This document shows, one piece after another, positions 36,057-47,141 of a DNA stretch of 64,000 bases (its first letter is position 1; each line of letters starts with the position of its first letter). Source of the stretch: Cryptomeria japonica (lineage: Eukaryota; Streptophyta; Pinopsida; Cupressales; Cupressaceae); NCBI RefSeq assembly GCF_030272615.1, contig NC_081413.1:557591136-557655135 (forward strand). Direction: 5' to 3'. The notes beneath the pieces are model-generated. The model had not been told where the DNA came from and ran no database searches. It worked only from the letters and a program-made list of their open reading frames with translations. The position numbers and the translations under genes were made by a program.

Positions 36057-36703
36057 GACAAATGATCAATATACAAAATATGTCATGTCTATGCCAAGTA
36101 CAATACAAAAATCAAAATACAAAGGAGACAACGTCTCTCAGGTATGACTATCTCCTGAAGGCGATGGTCTTGCTGCAGATGTCCCAACAGCTGGATCTCC
36201 AGGTGGATCTTGTCTATGAGGCCTTGTCACACCTATGCTCTCTGTCCTCGACCCAGTCTCTCGGGATCGACTAGATCTTGACTGAGTGAAACTCTGCACC
36301 CGATGCTCCTTGGGCACCGCATCCTCGTAATGTCTCCTTTAATACTCTACCTCCTTGGCCCTCAAGGCCAGCTCTCTCAAGGTGTCTCTCATCGAGCCCC
36401 CTACTGTCGCTCTCTCCAAAACCTCGGCTCGGCCCAACCGCTCCAAAGCAGTATCCCACTCTATGGTCAACTGTGTAATCTGACGCTGCTACATTAGCAT
36501 CTGTGCCTACAAATGCTGCACTGACAATTGCAGCGATCTAATCTATGCATCCTCCACATGTGTAGGAATCTGCATCTGCAAGGGTACCTATGAAGGGGTA
36601 CCCCCTATCCCCCTACCTGTCCGCGGTGCTAGTGGAGGTAACACATCTGACCTCCTCCTCTAGGTCGGTCGTTGCACATCCTCATACCCTCCCACCATCG
36701 CTA
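34724..36703. other. Tat 3' region: non-coding, repeat-rich
   Basis: No plus-strand protein. It contains short direct repeats at 35700-35790 (ATTAGTTGCATATCATTTTAC units) and 35775-35875 (CATACATCTCATTTTCAAGATACATCTCA units), and a long (TA)n tract at 36001-36053. Hypervariable repeat-bearing 3' regions are known for Tat-lineage elements. Confidence 0.6.
36001..36053. repeat. (TA)n microsatellite
   Basis: About 26 uninterrupted TA units within the Tat 3' region. Confidence 0.97.
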
Positions 36704-38058
36704 TCACCTCCCCAACCTACTCCTCTCCTCCAGCTTTGATCGCCAAACCTCCTCTCCCCCTATCCACTGCCACCCGCCGCACAACTCTCTCTCCACCCCT
36801 ATCTCCTCTCCTCCCCAACTCCAATCTCCCTCTAACTCCTTGCCAACCTTGGCCACCTCCTCCACCATCTCCGCCATCACCTCCTCCACCATCTCTACCT
36901 CCTCCTCATCATCAAACGCAGGAATAATCTCAGCTGGATCCGATATCCTAGCCACTGCACATGCTGCGAAGAGTGCTACAAACTCCTCAATCATCCCTAC
37001 ATCCATGATCTCAGGGGCATAATCCCAAATCTGGCCGGCTAAGTGAAAGAACTCCTCCACTGCCGTCGTGCTATCAATCATAGGCCCCCAATCTGGGATG
37101 TCTTGTCTCTGTTGAGCATAAAAGCATGCTCCCTGTGGTATCCCCTGCTGTCGACCATACTGTCGCAGCACCCGGCCATACAAAAACCTCTCTATCACAA
37201 AGGGTGTCCACCCTATCAGATACCTGGAACTGAAAACCTGAGGCATCTCCATCCCATCCTCGGCCCATACCTCACAACCTGTATACGATCGCCAGATGAC
37301 CATATCAATATCATCCAGCACTCTCCTCCAATGCTCTAGTTTGCCCAGCTTACGCTGGACAACTATCCCTCTATATCCATATGCGTACGCACCTCCAATA
37401 GGCCTGTCTCTATCTGCCAGTGGCCTAGCTGCGGGGATATGCTCCCACGCCCATACCTGTAGCAGTGTCACTCCAGCTGATAAATTGTTGTATCCCAAGT
37501 CCACTACCTCGTGCAAATCCCTGTATAAATGAGCCAGCATTGCTGACCCCCATGCAAACTGACGACCCTGCATCACCATGTCCTCCAGTACCAATCCCAA
37601 TCCCACTGACTGTCCCTTCGACCTCTTGTCGGGACATAGAAACCTGCTAAGATTGATGGTAGAGGAATGTAATCCAAATCCAAAAACTCCTGCCAAGGGA
37701 TCTCATACCCGCAAATAGTGTCATCCTGAAAGATCCAACGAAGAGTCTCAGTCCCACCCTCCTCCATCTGCTCATAGGGTAGCAGTGCACCTACTATAGG
37801 AATCCGTAGAATCTGGTAGCAATCCTCAAGCGTCACTGTCATCTCGCCTGTAGCCAAATGAAAGGTGTTTATATCGCTATGCCACCTCTCTGCCAATGCT
37901 GTCAACAAACCCCAGTTTACGATAAACCAAGGCATCTCTAACAAAGAGGTCAAACCACATCTATCAATAATATCTCTGTCTTCCTGTATCAATCATGGTA
38001 TCAATGACCACAGTCTCAGAAATTGCTCACGCGACTGTACTACACCAAGATGCTCCTG
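36704..38058 (-). pseudogene. Antisense plant mobile domain (PMD) ORF in the Tat 3' region
   Basis: The minus strand encodes a PMD (MAIN/MAIL-like, aminotransferase-like) protein. First come EQFLRLWSLIP, a stop where Trp is expected, and LIQEDRDIIDRCGL. Then come the landmarks LLTALAERWHSDINTFHL, GEMTVTLEDCYQILRIPIVG, a one-base frameshift near 37655-37675, FLCPDKRSKGQSVGLGLV, GRQFAWGSAMLAHLYRDLH, LLQVWAWEHIPAARPL and LGKLEHWRRVLDDID. The C-terminus is acidic with E/V repeats. The length is about 450 codons. PMDs occur in plant nuclear proteins that affect silencing and in transposable elements. Upstream on the same strand are array C and a TATA-like box. The ORF is broken by one stop and one frameshift. 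Confidence 0.85.
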
Positions 38059-38149
38059 TCAAAAACAATGCAAGTCTAATATTAGTTCCCTCATCAACAC
38101 ATGGATATCAAAATCACAATCATATCAAAAACTTGCAAACTTTGAACAC

Positions 38150-38420
38150 ATCTAATTCAAGTTTCACATCATATCAATCCATCAAATCATATCAACTTGT
38201 AATACAACTCAAGTTTCACAAATCATATCAACTTGTAACATAACTCAAGTTCCATATCAACTTGTAACACAACTCAAGCTCCACAATTCATATCAAACAC
38301 ATTCATATCCAAAACTTGAAAACTTTGAACAAATTTACATCAAGTTCCACATCATATCAAAATCACATCCAATCTATATCAACTTGAAATATCGCAAATC
38401 AAATCAAGTTGTCTTAGAAC
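38150..38420. repeat. Short imperfect repeats upstream of the PMD ORF
   Basis: CATATCAACTTGTAA.A.AACTCAAG(T/C)TCCAC-like units recur around 38190, 38226, 38255 and 38287, with related pieces to 38420. Spacing is 29-37 bp. A+T-rich, no coding content. Confidence 0.65.
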
Positions 38421-38555
38421 TCATATTGGACACACTTATCACATCAATGATAGCAGACACAAAGACTAGCAAAAATAACATTTATCTCGGCATAATTGGA
38501 TTCAAACTACTCATTTTCTTCATTCACAAATCCCACTTTACCAACAAATTTTCTA

Positions 38556-38996
38556 TATGCGCTAAAACATCTTCTCTATGCGCTAAACTGCTTCTCATGC
38601 GCTAACATGTTTTCTCCATGCGCTCTCCAATTTACCCTATGACCTAGCCGAACCCTATGCGCTACACTTTTCTTTGCATGCGTCCTCTAAACTACCCTAT
38701 GCGCTAAAAACCCCTATGCCCTATTCTATCCTCTCCAGGTGCTATGATCCTAAACCTATGCGCTAGGTCACACCTATGCGCTATCTTGACCCACCCATGC
38801 GACCCCCTATAAGCCCTATGCGCTACTTATTTTACACTCTGCGCTACCCTATACACCCGGTGCACTAACCTAATCTGACGCGCTACCCTAACCTACCTAT
38901 GCGCTAGCTTAATAATTTTGGACACTACCCTATTTGCTAAAACCTACGTGCTACAAAATTTTTCGTATGCACTACCCTTTCGACCCGACACGCTAA
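38556..38996 (-). repeat. 21-bp repeat array C (TTAGCGCRT core), antisense
   Basis: On the plus strand the core appears as ATGCGCTA, i.e. the reverse complement of arrays A and B. Cores begin at 38557, 38578, 38597, 38618, 38639, 38657, 38678, 38699, 38716, 38737, 38758, 38776, 38797, 38818, 38839, 38860, 38878, 38899, 38920, 38946, 38967 and 38988. Most steps are 21, with one near 18 after every second step in the left half, giving a higher-order period of about 60. Read on the minus strand (toward the PMD ORF), one frame gives [VLI]-A-H-R-x3 heptads, interrupted by stops. Confidence 0.87.
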
Positions 38997-39227
38997 AATG
39001 TAAAATCCACAAGAAAATTTTAAAAAATTACCAAAAATGACAAAATGAAAAATCCAAAAAGGGTCAAAAAGGTCGACTTACCAGTGGTCCATATGCAGCA
39101 GGCCTCCGATACCTCCTAACGCGTTCGAATCGATGAGAATAATACATAATCGACATGTTGACTTCACTCCAAATGTTACTATCTCCAAAGTCAACAACCA
39201 CAAATGAGATAAAAGAAATTACCTTTT

Positions 39228-39240
39228 CCCTTTTATAGGG
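39228..39240 (-). promoter_or_regulatory. Antisense TATA-like box for the PMD transcript
   Basis: On the minus strand the sequence is CCCTATAAAAGGG. It lies 345 bp inside the 3' LTR boundary, upstream of array C and the PMD ORF on the same strand. It is a good match to a plant TATA box. Promoter activity is inferred. Confidence 0.5.
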
Positions 39241-39570
39241 TAAATCCAAATTAGGGTTCCATATAGGAACGCGAAAATCACTCGTGATCTCTCATACAAA
39301 CCTATCCAACATCATTATCAAGAGATGAATCAATTTATCACATTCAACATAGACCAAAATTTAAAATGCTATTATCCAAATCAAATAAAATTTTCAAAAT
39401 TTTTGATTCATCTCCTGAGGGGGCATTATCAACATCGTTTTATCAAATCTGGGGCATCAATTATCAAAACTGGGGCATGACATATCTCAAAACGACATAA
39501 AAATTGATCATAACTAAATCAGGACGACACATCATTTTCTTTGAATCAACATGTGCACACATGTCACTTC

Positions 39571-39584
39571 AAAGAGGGGCAAAA
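39571..39584 (+). other. Polypurine tract of the Tat element
   Basis: AAAGAGGGGCAAAA directly abuts the TG of the 3' LTR, the place where plus-strand DNA synthesis is primed. Confidence 0.85.
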
Positions 39585-41004
39585 TGTAGACGTATAAAAA
39601 TGACCATATTCCCAAATGAATATTTTATGTTCATTCCTCTATTTAGTTAAATCCAATGTAATTAAATCACCCAAATTCCTCTATTTAATTAAATAAATTA
39701 TTCAATTTATTTAAGTTAAATTCACTAAAACCCTTTGCATCATTTAATTGAATAAATCATTTTATCCCTTTCTCTGTACTTTTAATTAAATTTACATTTA
39801 ATTAAATAGTTCACCCCAAATTGCAACCAAATTGAAATAAATTAATTTTATTTTAATTAAATTCTATTTTCCCCACCCACTTGCAAAATCCTACATCTCC
39901 CACTTGCATCCTAAACCTTATTCCTAATTTCTTCTAGAATCCATCTAATCCTAATCAATTAACCCAAACCCATTCATTATCCCCTTTCCCTAAATTTGAG
40001 GAGGTCACTTCTCAAATTTGGAGTAAAGTCTTCAAAATGCATTAAAGCCTTTATCCATTCAACAAGATGCCCCCAAATTTGGAAGGACTCTTACAAATTT
40101 GTCCCCAAAGTCTTCAAACCTTTAATGGTTAACTAACCCTTAGTGGCATGGTTAGAGACTTTTTGCCTAACTTAACCTCCATCTAACCCAAGGGTCTCAT
40201 CAAGCATTTATAGCTTTGACCATAGTTATCCCTTTAATCTTTGCATAAGAGTTTATCCTTTGGGTAAAAGCTTTATCCAATGGATAACCTTAACCTAACC
40301 TTAACCCTTACCTCATAAGGTAACCATGAGGTCTTCTCAAGCATTTGATGCTTCCTACCTCTCCTCTCAACCAACCTCTTGTTGATAATTGTCACCATTT
40401 CATTGGTGAAGATTGGAAACATGGATTGACAACTTTCAATCTTGACCCTTGATTAACTCTTTCAATCCTGACCATACATTGCCCTATTTTTGCTATAAAT
40501 AGAGCTCTCCTTCCTCCATTTTGAGGATCCAAGTTTCATGCATCTAATCTATAGTCATTTTAATCTAGCATTTAATCTCTCTTTGAATAGGAATCATCTT
40601 AATACACATTTTAAGAAGCATTTCCATTATCATAGCAAATTCATGTTAGACTAGTATACCATGTTAGGATAGTATCACTACTAATCTTGTCATCTTATAA
40701 TCTATTTTATTGCATTTATAGAATCATGCATAGATAGGATGAATTCTCATGGTAAAATCAATCAAAAGCATCCCTCGTTCTTGCATTTGTCATCCCTAAA
40801 CCACTTTGCTCAGTGATCTGAGAGCAAAGGCATTGGTTTGAGGGACCTTGTGAGATAGAGAACCATGGAACCAACCTTGGGAAGTTGAGTCATCCTTCAT
40901 GACTCCATAGCTTGCACCAAGAAGTCCTCTGGGTGTGTGAGCAAGCCTCTTTGAGCTCCACTTTTCATATTTTGAGTTTCATTGACCCGCTTTTCTCGCA
41001 TACA
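39585..41004 (+). repeat. 3' LTR of the Tat element
   Basis: Matches 22810-24260. It has lost about 33 bp relative to the 5' copy (after position 39822) and gained a GAG triplet near 39999. It ends CATACA, followed by the TSD ATATC at 41005-41009. Confidence 0.93.
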
Positions 41005-41356
41005 ATATCTTCATTGGTTTTGGTGTAAATGTGAAAGGGTGCAAGCTTTTGGATGTTATGGCTATGAAAGTTTTGTACAATCAAAATGTTATCTTCAATG
41101 CAATTAAATCTTATTTTGTTGTTGAGTAGTGAAAGCATGATGGAGAAGTTAGTTGTGTAGTTATAACCAAAGACCAAGGATTACACTAGATAATGAACTA
41201 GAGGTTCATGAGGGACTTGATGAGGAGAGATAAAGAGTCCAAAAGAAGTAGAACCTCCACCTTATCTTGTGAAAAGGTCCACTTCATATAGGAGGCAATT
41301 TATAGATATAACCCATATGATTTCATATGTATAATTTTTAACTTTATTGACAATCA
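41005..41356 (+). pseudogene. Host Ty1/copia relic, piece 2: integrase C-terminus
   Basis: Continues the piece ending at 22809 in the same codon register: FIGFGVNVKGCKLLDVMA, then VLYNQNVIFNA. These are the GKGY-type integrase C-terminal landmarks of Ty1/copia. Then follow several stops and a proline/lysine-rich linker (SPKEVEPPPYLV). It ends at the TSD AATCA (41352-41356) of the next insertion. Confidence 0.85.
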
Positions 41357-42818
41357 TGTTAGCTCTGATGCCAATTGTTAATAAGATGAGAGGTGGGGGG
41401 GGTGAATCATACAAACTTAATCTTCAATATATTCAACAGATTCAACCTCGGTAGCTTTAACAACTATATGTAACCAAAACTGTAAAACATGCAAACTTAA
41501 GAACACATAATCATAACAACACTCATAACACCAGATTTAACGTGGAAACCCAAATAGGGAAAAACCACTGTGGGATTTCGGACCCACTAAGAAATATACT
41601 CTTCTAGAGTATGCTCGGTTAAAAGCAAATCTTGTTAAAGATTACAAACACATTGCTAGATGTGACCCGGTTAAGGGATTTCCCTCAGATCTATTAGGAT
41701 CTTCACCTTGTTAAAGGGTTTCAAACACTCAATCAGAATGTCACCTTGCTAGAGGATTTACAAATAAGACTGTTAAGTCCACTTGGTTAAGAGATTTTCT
41801 GTCACTTACAAATAAATAACAGTAATGAGTATGTCTGCAACTTTGCATCTAAAATGCTAAATCATCTTCTTATTTGCTCAATACAATCTAGTCATAGGAC
41901 TTATCTTGTCCCTCTGCTGGGCTCCTTGCTCTGTTATTCAAACAGGTCTTCAAGCTTCTATGCTTGGTAATCACTATGTAGCATCCCTGTGCTTACACTT
42001 GCCCACATACATTGTTTATCAACAGTTCCTTATTTATAAACAATTTTCTAACCACTTAATCTCTTTGATAACATTTCCTATGATCAATCATAGCCATCAG
42101 ATTTTCAATCTTGACCAGGTTCAATGTATCCTTCGATCTGAAAATGTTTTACCTCACCTTGGAACTTGCATACATTTCTTGGAACTTGTGCTAGGGTATT
42201 GCGGTTTAATCTGAGCTGTAGATCTTCCTGCCGATCTTCCATTTCCATAGATCCTTACCAAACTTCATACATGTTGTATCAATCATTTAATCATAACCAT
42301 CTCATTAGCTTCCATCATTTAATAACGCAAGTATTCATCCAATGCATTCTTTTATTACTCAGTTGCAACTCGGTAAATACTAAACTTCACTCGGTAGACA
42401 TTTCGCCTTCATTAACCGATAGCGATAACCTTAGGGTTTACCGACTAGGTTCCTTAGGGTTTACCGACTAGGTTCCTTGCTCGGTAACATAGTATAGTAT
42501 TAACCTTACAAACAATAGCATATGTAGGATATCAGAACAATCTAAACAACATGATCTCATCATTGTCTAACTCGGTAATAGTTGCCCATTGAATAACTTA
42601 TTCCTCCCCTTATTCATCACATTCTTTCTGTGTCTTTTACCGACATCTTAATTCTCTTCGAAACATACTTCTTAAGATATGGCAACATTATACTAAATCA
42701 GAAAATCAATTTCTTGACATCAATGACAAAATAATATTGTGAAGACAGTAAACATCCTTAATCAGTTATATCCATAATTATCAACAACCTTCTCAATATC
42801 CTGATTGAAATGCCAACA
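41357..42818. mobile_element. Solo LTR A (1462 bp, TSD AATCA)
   Basis: Starts TGTTAGCTCTGATGCC and ends AAATGCCAACA. AATCA flanks both sides (41352-41356 and 42819-42823). The interior has no protein and includes the phrase AACGTGGAAACCCAAATAGG, seen in plant LTR-like repeats. The host copia reading is continuous if this block and one AATCA are skipped. Oddly, GCTCTGATGCCA at 41361-41372 is the reverse complement of a tRNA-Met-type PBS; see the findings. Orientation is not settled. Confidence 0.82.
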
Positions 42819-43101
42819 AATCACTGATGAACCTAGAATAGTTGAAGAAGCAATAAAAATAGATAATTGTGAATCTTAGAAATTAGCAAAGGATGATGGG
42901 ATGGTTGCATTAAATAAGAATGATATACAAGGCGATTTTAATTTCTTAAAAGATGAAAATCTATTGGTTGCAAATTTGTGTTCAAAAAGAATTTCATCTT
43001 AAATGACAATATTGAGAAGTACAATACACAATTGATTTCATCAAAGGTTATTATTAGATTGAGGGAAGATGTTTTGTTGAGATTTTCTCCCTTATTACAA
43101 T
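42819..43101 (+). pseudogene. Host Ty1/copia relic, piece 3: RT N-terminus
   Basis: Reads ITDEPRIVEEAIKIDNCES, a stop where Trp is expected, KLAKDD, MVALNKND, then after frameshifts FKKNFILNDNIEKYNTQL and SKGYY...EIFSLIT. These match the start of copia RT (W..AM.EEM.AL..N.TW; KWVFKKK; KARLVAKGYSQ..G.DF.EIFSPV). It ends at the left TSD of LINE-2. Confidence 0.85.
43087..43101. repeat. TSD of LINE-2, left
   Basis: CTCCCTTATTACAAT here and CTCCCCTATTACAAT at 52961-52975: 15 bp with one mismatch. They sit exactly where the host RT reading breaks and resumes. Confidence 0.85.
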
Positions 43102-43369
43102 GTTTTTTTATATATACATTAAACAAAGTAATTATAGATTACAAAATTGAAGCTACAAAGGTAGTTGAAGAGCATAGTTGAATCACCAATAGTCTAGCCA
43201 CACGAGTAACAAGAAAAAGGCAATGATTACATAAGATGTATAACATCCTTACAAGGATTGAGCTTACTCTTAGACTAAAACTTCATAATTTTTTCTTTAA
43301 ACTATTGTAGTTGTTGCTTAACCTTGACATTATTCTTGCATAATGTTTGGATTTGCAAGAAAAGATAGG

Positions 43370-46300
43370 CCGCCTAAAGAAATATATTAGAGTAAAGCCT
43401 TAGAGTACCAGTTACATGATAATAATTGTTAAAAAACATAGTAGCACATCTATTTTTTCATAAAAAATTTAAAACCACTTGCCAAATAGAATAAAAAATA
43501 ACATCATTTTGCATGCCGAAACCAAGAATAACCTCCTTCCAATTCAAATCATGATTAAAAATTGCACAGAGAAGTCTTTAAACACAACAAACCATTGCTT
43601 TTTAACCTACAAGAAATCCCAAAATATATGTTTAAACTTTCATTACCATTGCAAAAAGGACGTTTAGTTGGTTAGACCATAATAGATTTCAAACTATCTT
43701 CCATAGGTAGCTTGTAATGTAGTATTTTCCACACCAACACTTGAGTATCAAAGTCATCTTTAGATTTCCATGTTTGAACACTCATTTTGATCTAAAATCT
43801 AGAGCTAAATCGACATTTCTACTTATGATTGAAATAAGGTGTAGGATGCCAACTAGGAAGTAAATGGATATAAAAAAAATTAAGATGAAAGTGGTTGAAG
43901 TGAATAGAGGACAACCATATCCAATCTTTAAAGAAATAATAATCTCTTGAAGTACAAAGCTTCACAGTCAACTCAAGAGGCACTAATGACTGAACAAAAA
44001 TAAAATATTGTTTACACTTGTTGTTCAACCCATGATAGTTTTTTATATTATTCCATGAAGCCCAATCAAATGTATCAAAATCTCAAATATCTTTAAATTG
44101 TCTTATCCCTTTTTTTAATAATCAATATGCATACCTTGGGAAGTTAATATCCAATGACTAGTTATGATAATTAATAAGCCTATTCCACCAAATTGAAGCT
44201 GAAGAAAAATTGAAACCATGTTGTAAAGAAGACATATTCCACTTCAAACATTTACAAACTATTTTCCATGCATTCCATATGGATTAAAAACGAAATTAAG
44301 CGTTGATTTTAAAGAAAGGAGCCATAAGCAATTAATCTAACCAATTGATATCTTGCCACTTTTTCTTTATTGCAGCTTCTATGATTCATTGATGAACTAA
44401 AAAAATTATAATTCTTCTCCACTAGTAGCTCTAATTATCCATTTAGCAGCAAGATAAGTCCCTTGTGTTTTGGGATCTATACTTCCCCAAGGCCACCTTT
44501 ATGTATTGGCTAAGTACAATGAGTCTATGAAGAAGCAATGAACCCAAGACTTCCATCCCACTTGGACACAAAAATTTATGAATTGCTTTATTCAACTCTT
44601 CATAACCTTGCTTGGATGGTATCCAACAAGATGAGTAATACATGTGAGTTGCAATAATAATCTTATGGCAACTTGAATTATACCAACTAAGGACAAGAAT
44701 TTGTTACCAAAGTTAAATTGCTTATTTTTTTGCTTATTTTTAAGTCTATTTGGAAACCAAGGCCACATTTCAGAAAGAGTAACTCCCAAGCCAAAGGGAA
44801 TGTTTAGATATCTAGTTATTTCTCCATGTTGGATTTGCCTCCATTCATTTGGTATACAATGTGGAATGGGACCAAGTTGAGTCATTAGATATTCAATTTT
44901 GTTGTGAGCTAAACGTGAACCATAAATTGCAAAATACAAGTTTAAATTATTTAAAGTATTGTTTAATTCCTCTTCAAAGATATGCAAGAGCAACATACTA
45001 TCATCAATGAAGTGAGAATTAATTACCACCTTATTTTGAAGAATATAAATTCCTTCGATCAACTTCATATGATTGACTTTTTGGAGAAGATAACCTAAGA
45101 CGTCAGCTATAAGAACATATAAAGAGGGGGGTAAGGAACATTCCTACCTTACAGAACATTGTAGCTCAAAAGAATTTGACATAGTCCTATTGATAATAAG
45201 GTGTGCATTAACATATTTGAACAACATTTGAACATGTTTTTAAATTTTAGGTCCAAAACCCTGCCATTGCAACATTTTAAGAATGAAACTCCAATAGATT
45301 CTATCATATGCCTTGTAAAAATATAACTTGACAACCAAGGCATCTTGGCCTAACTTTTTAGCCCATTCCAAAGTTTCCCAAACCAACATAAGATTGTCTA
45401 GTATATATCGTCTTTTTAGAAAACCTATTTGCTCAACTCTCACAATCACTTGGACAGTGGGTTTAATTCTAATAGCTAAGGCCTTTGCAATGATTTTATA
45501 TGATGTATTTAATAAGGTAATTGGTCACCAACCAACAATAGCATTCTTATTCTTCCCTTTAGGAATAAGTTTAATAAGGCCTTTATTGATATTAGGACCC
45601 AATGACCCATTTTGAAAGGCTTTTAAATAAAAAGTATAGAAATCATCCTTAATAAGATTTCACATAACTTGATAGAATTTAGCTAGAAGATCGTCAGATC
45701 TTGAGCTTTTATATGGTTTCTAGAAAAAAGAGCATGCTCAATTTCCTCCAAGGAGAGAATACGGTCCAAGAATTTTCTATAGCCTGGATCAATCACGTTA
45801 GGGATGCAATCCTATATACTTTCTTCCAAGGCCCGTTGAATATCCGACCAATTGTTTTCCTCTTTGAATAAATGTTCATAAAAATTCTATAATAAACTAG
45901 TAATTTCAACATTATTAGTATGAAATTCACTTTCATCCCTTATGGCATCAATTCTATCTCTTTTGTGTTTATAATTGAGATAATTAAATAAAATTTTAGA
46001 ACCCTTATTCCCTTCATTGATTTGTTGAATTATGCCTCTTATTTTAGCACCTTTTCCTTTATAGCGATCTATTTTACATAGTTGGGCTTCAGTAGCAACA
46101 ATGTGATTTTATATTTTTTCATTATGTGGATCATTGTTCAATTTTTTCTAGCTTGGTTGAGCTTCCCTTGGAGGGATTTCTCTCTATGTTTATGTCTCCA
46201 AGCTATTATTCTTCTAAAGAAATGAATTAATTCAACAAATTGAGATATTGCAACATTCCACCAAGCAATACAAGATTCCCCTTCAAGAGGTTTAGGGATT

Positions 46301-47135
46301 GAGTTCCAAATTCCCACAAGTGTTGAAACACATTCAAAATTTATTAAATGAGAAATATTAAGTTTTGAGGGAAGAAAAGAGGAAAGATCCACATTTGGAG
46401 AGAAATAGAAGAAACAAATGATTGAAAAATGGTCTGATAAGGTAGTTGCATAATCCACTTACACATAATAAATAGAGGAAAACTTGTGCAACTAGATAAT
46501 GTGAGATAAATAGAAATGATCCTATATGCTCATTTTCCTATCATTGCCTAGTCTACAATTAGACCAAGTAAACCAATTATTAGCATTATTAGAATTTTTT
46601 TTATGGATTGTATCAGAGACACCAAAAAAATTTTGATAGTAAATCCATTTTTCAAATTCTTCTTGGCAAAGTTTAAAGTAGCTAAACCAGCTACGATCCT
46701 AATGATGCTTCGCCATATTAGAATCATTGTCTAACACCCAATCAACATTAGGAAGACTTTTAGACATCCAATCCCAAAGGAAAACTTTTTCTTTTGAATT
46801 GTTAGTTGCATATATAGAGTAGAATCCCAAGGACTATCCATTGATAAAGGAAATGGCCCAAGCACAACTGCTTGTTGGTTTCTCTCCCTCATTAATGATG
46901 TATTTGGAAGTCCAAGGAGACAATCCAAGAATAGCTCCTCCCCTATACTCTCTATGGAAGGTATGAATGAAAAGAGCATCTTTTCAAGGGCTAAAAAGTG
47001 TAACATCAAAGTGTTCATTATTGATTTTGACTTCTTGTAAAAATAGCACATCTGGTTTCCATTTCTTTAGTGTGTCTTTGACTTTAAATTTTTGATGCGG
47101 GTGGGATAACCCTCTCACATTCCAAGATAAAGTCT
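43370..47135 (-). pseudogene. LINE-2 ORF2: endonuclease, RT, zf-RVT (broken)
   Basis: From high to low coordinates on the minus strand: endonuclease (GFYSIYATNNSKEKVFLWDW, LPNVDWVL followed by a degenerate DNDSNM in place of GDFNM, about 47050-46500); a linker; then RT from about 45620 (KLIPKGKNKNAIVGWWPITLLN, GFLKRRYILDNLMLVWE, KLYFYKAYDRIYWSF, and FIDDSM at 44998-45012 in place of FADDT with both Asp kept). A degenerate post-RT region and zf-RVT remains (CPFCNGNESLN, near 43640) follow. The domain order is that of plant L1. RNase H was not found downstream, unlike in LINE-1. Confidence 0.82.
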
Positions 47136-47141
47136 TACAAT

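Larger units (their letters stand above)
22810..41004 (+). mobile_element. Ty3/gypsy retrotransposon, Tat-type, 18.2 kb
   Basis: A complete but decayed element: LTRs of 1451 and 1420 bp beginning TGTAGACG and ending CATACA, perfect 5-bp TSD, PBS-like TGGCGCCC next to the 5' LTR, and a polypurine tract before the 3' LTR. Inside, in order, are a leader of about 3 kb with two 21-bp repeat arrays; gag, protease, G-patch-like domain, RT, RNase H, a second RNase H and integrase; then nearly 5 kb of 3' region with an antisense PMD ORF and a third array. The second RNase H and great length point to the Tat/Ogre group. By hand alignment the two LTRs differ at roughly 40 positions (about 3%) plus a 33-bp deletion in the 3' copy. 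It is inserted between two codons of a copia integrase. Confidence 0.93.

Noticed and set aside
36672-37650. Plus-strand open frames rich in Pro/Ser opposite the PMD ORF
   Set aside because: They mirror the acidic and G+C-rich minus-strand PMD coding sequence and have no motif of their own.
22810-41004. Endogenous pararetrovirus (caulimovirid) as an alternative to a Ty3/gypsy element
   Set aside because: Long terminal repeats, a 5-bp TSD, a PBS/PPT pair and an integrase are present, and no movement protein is seen.
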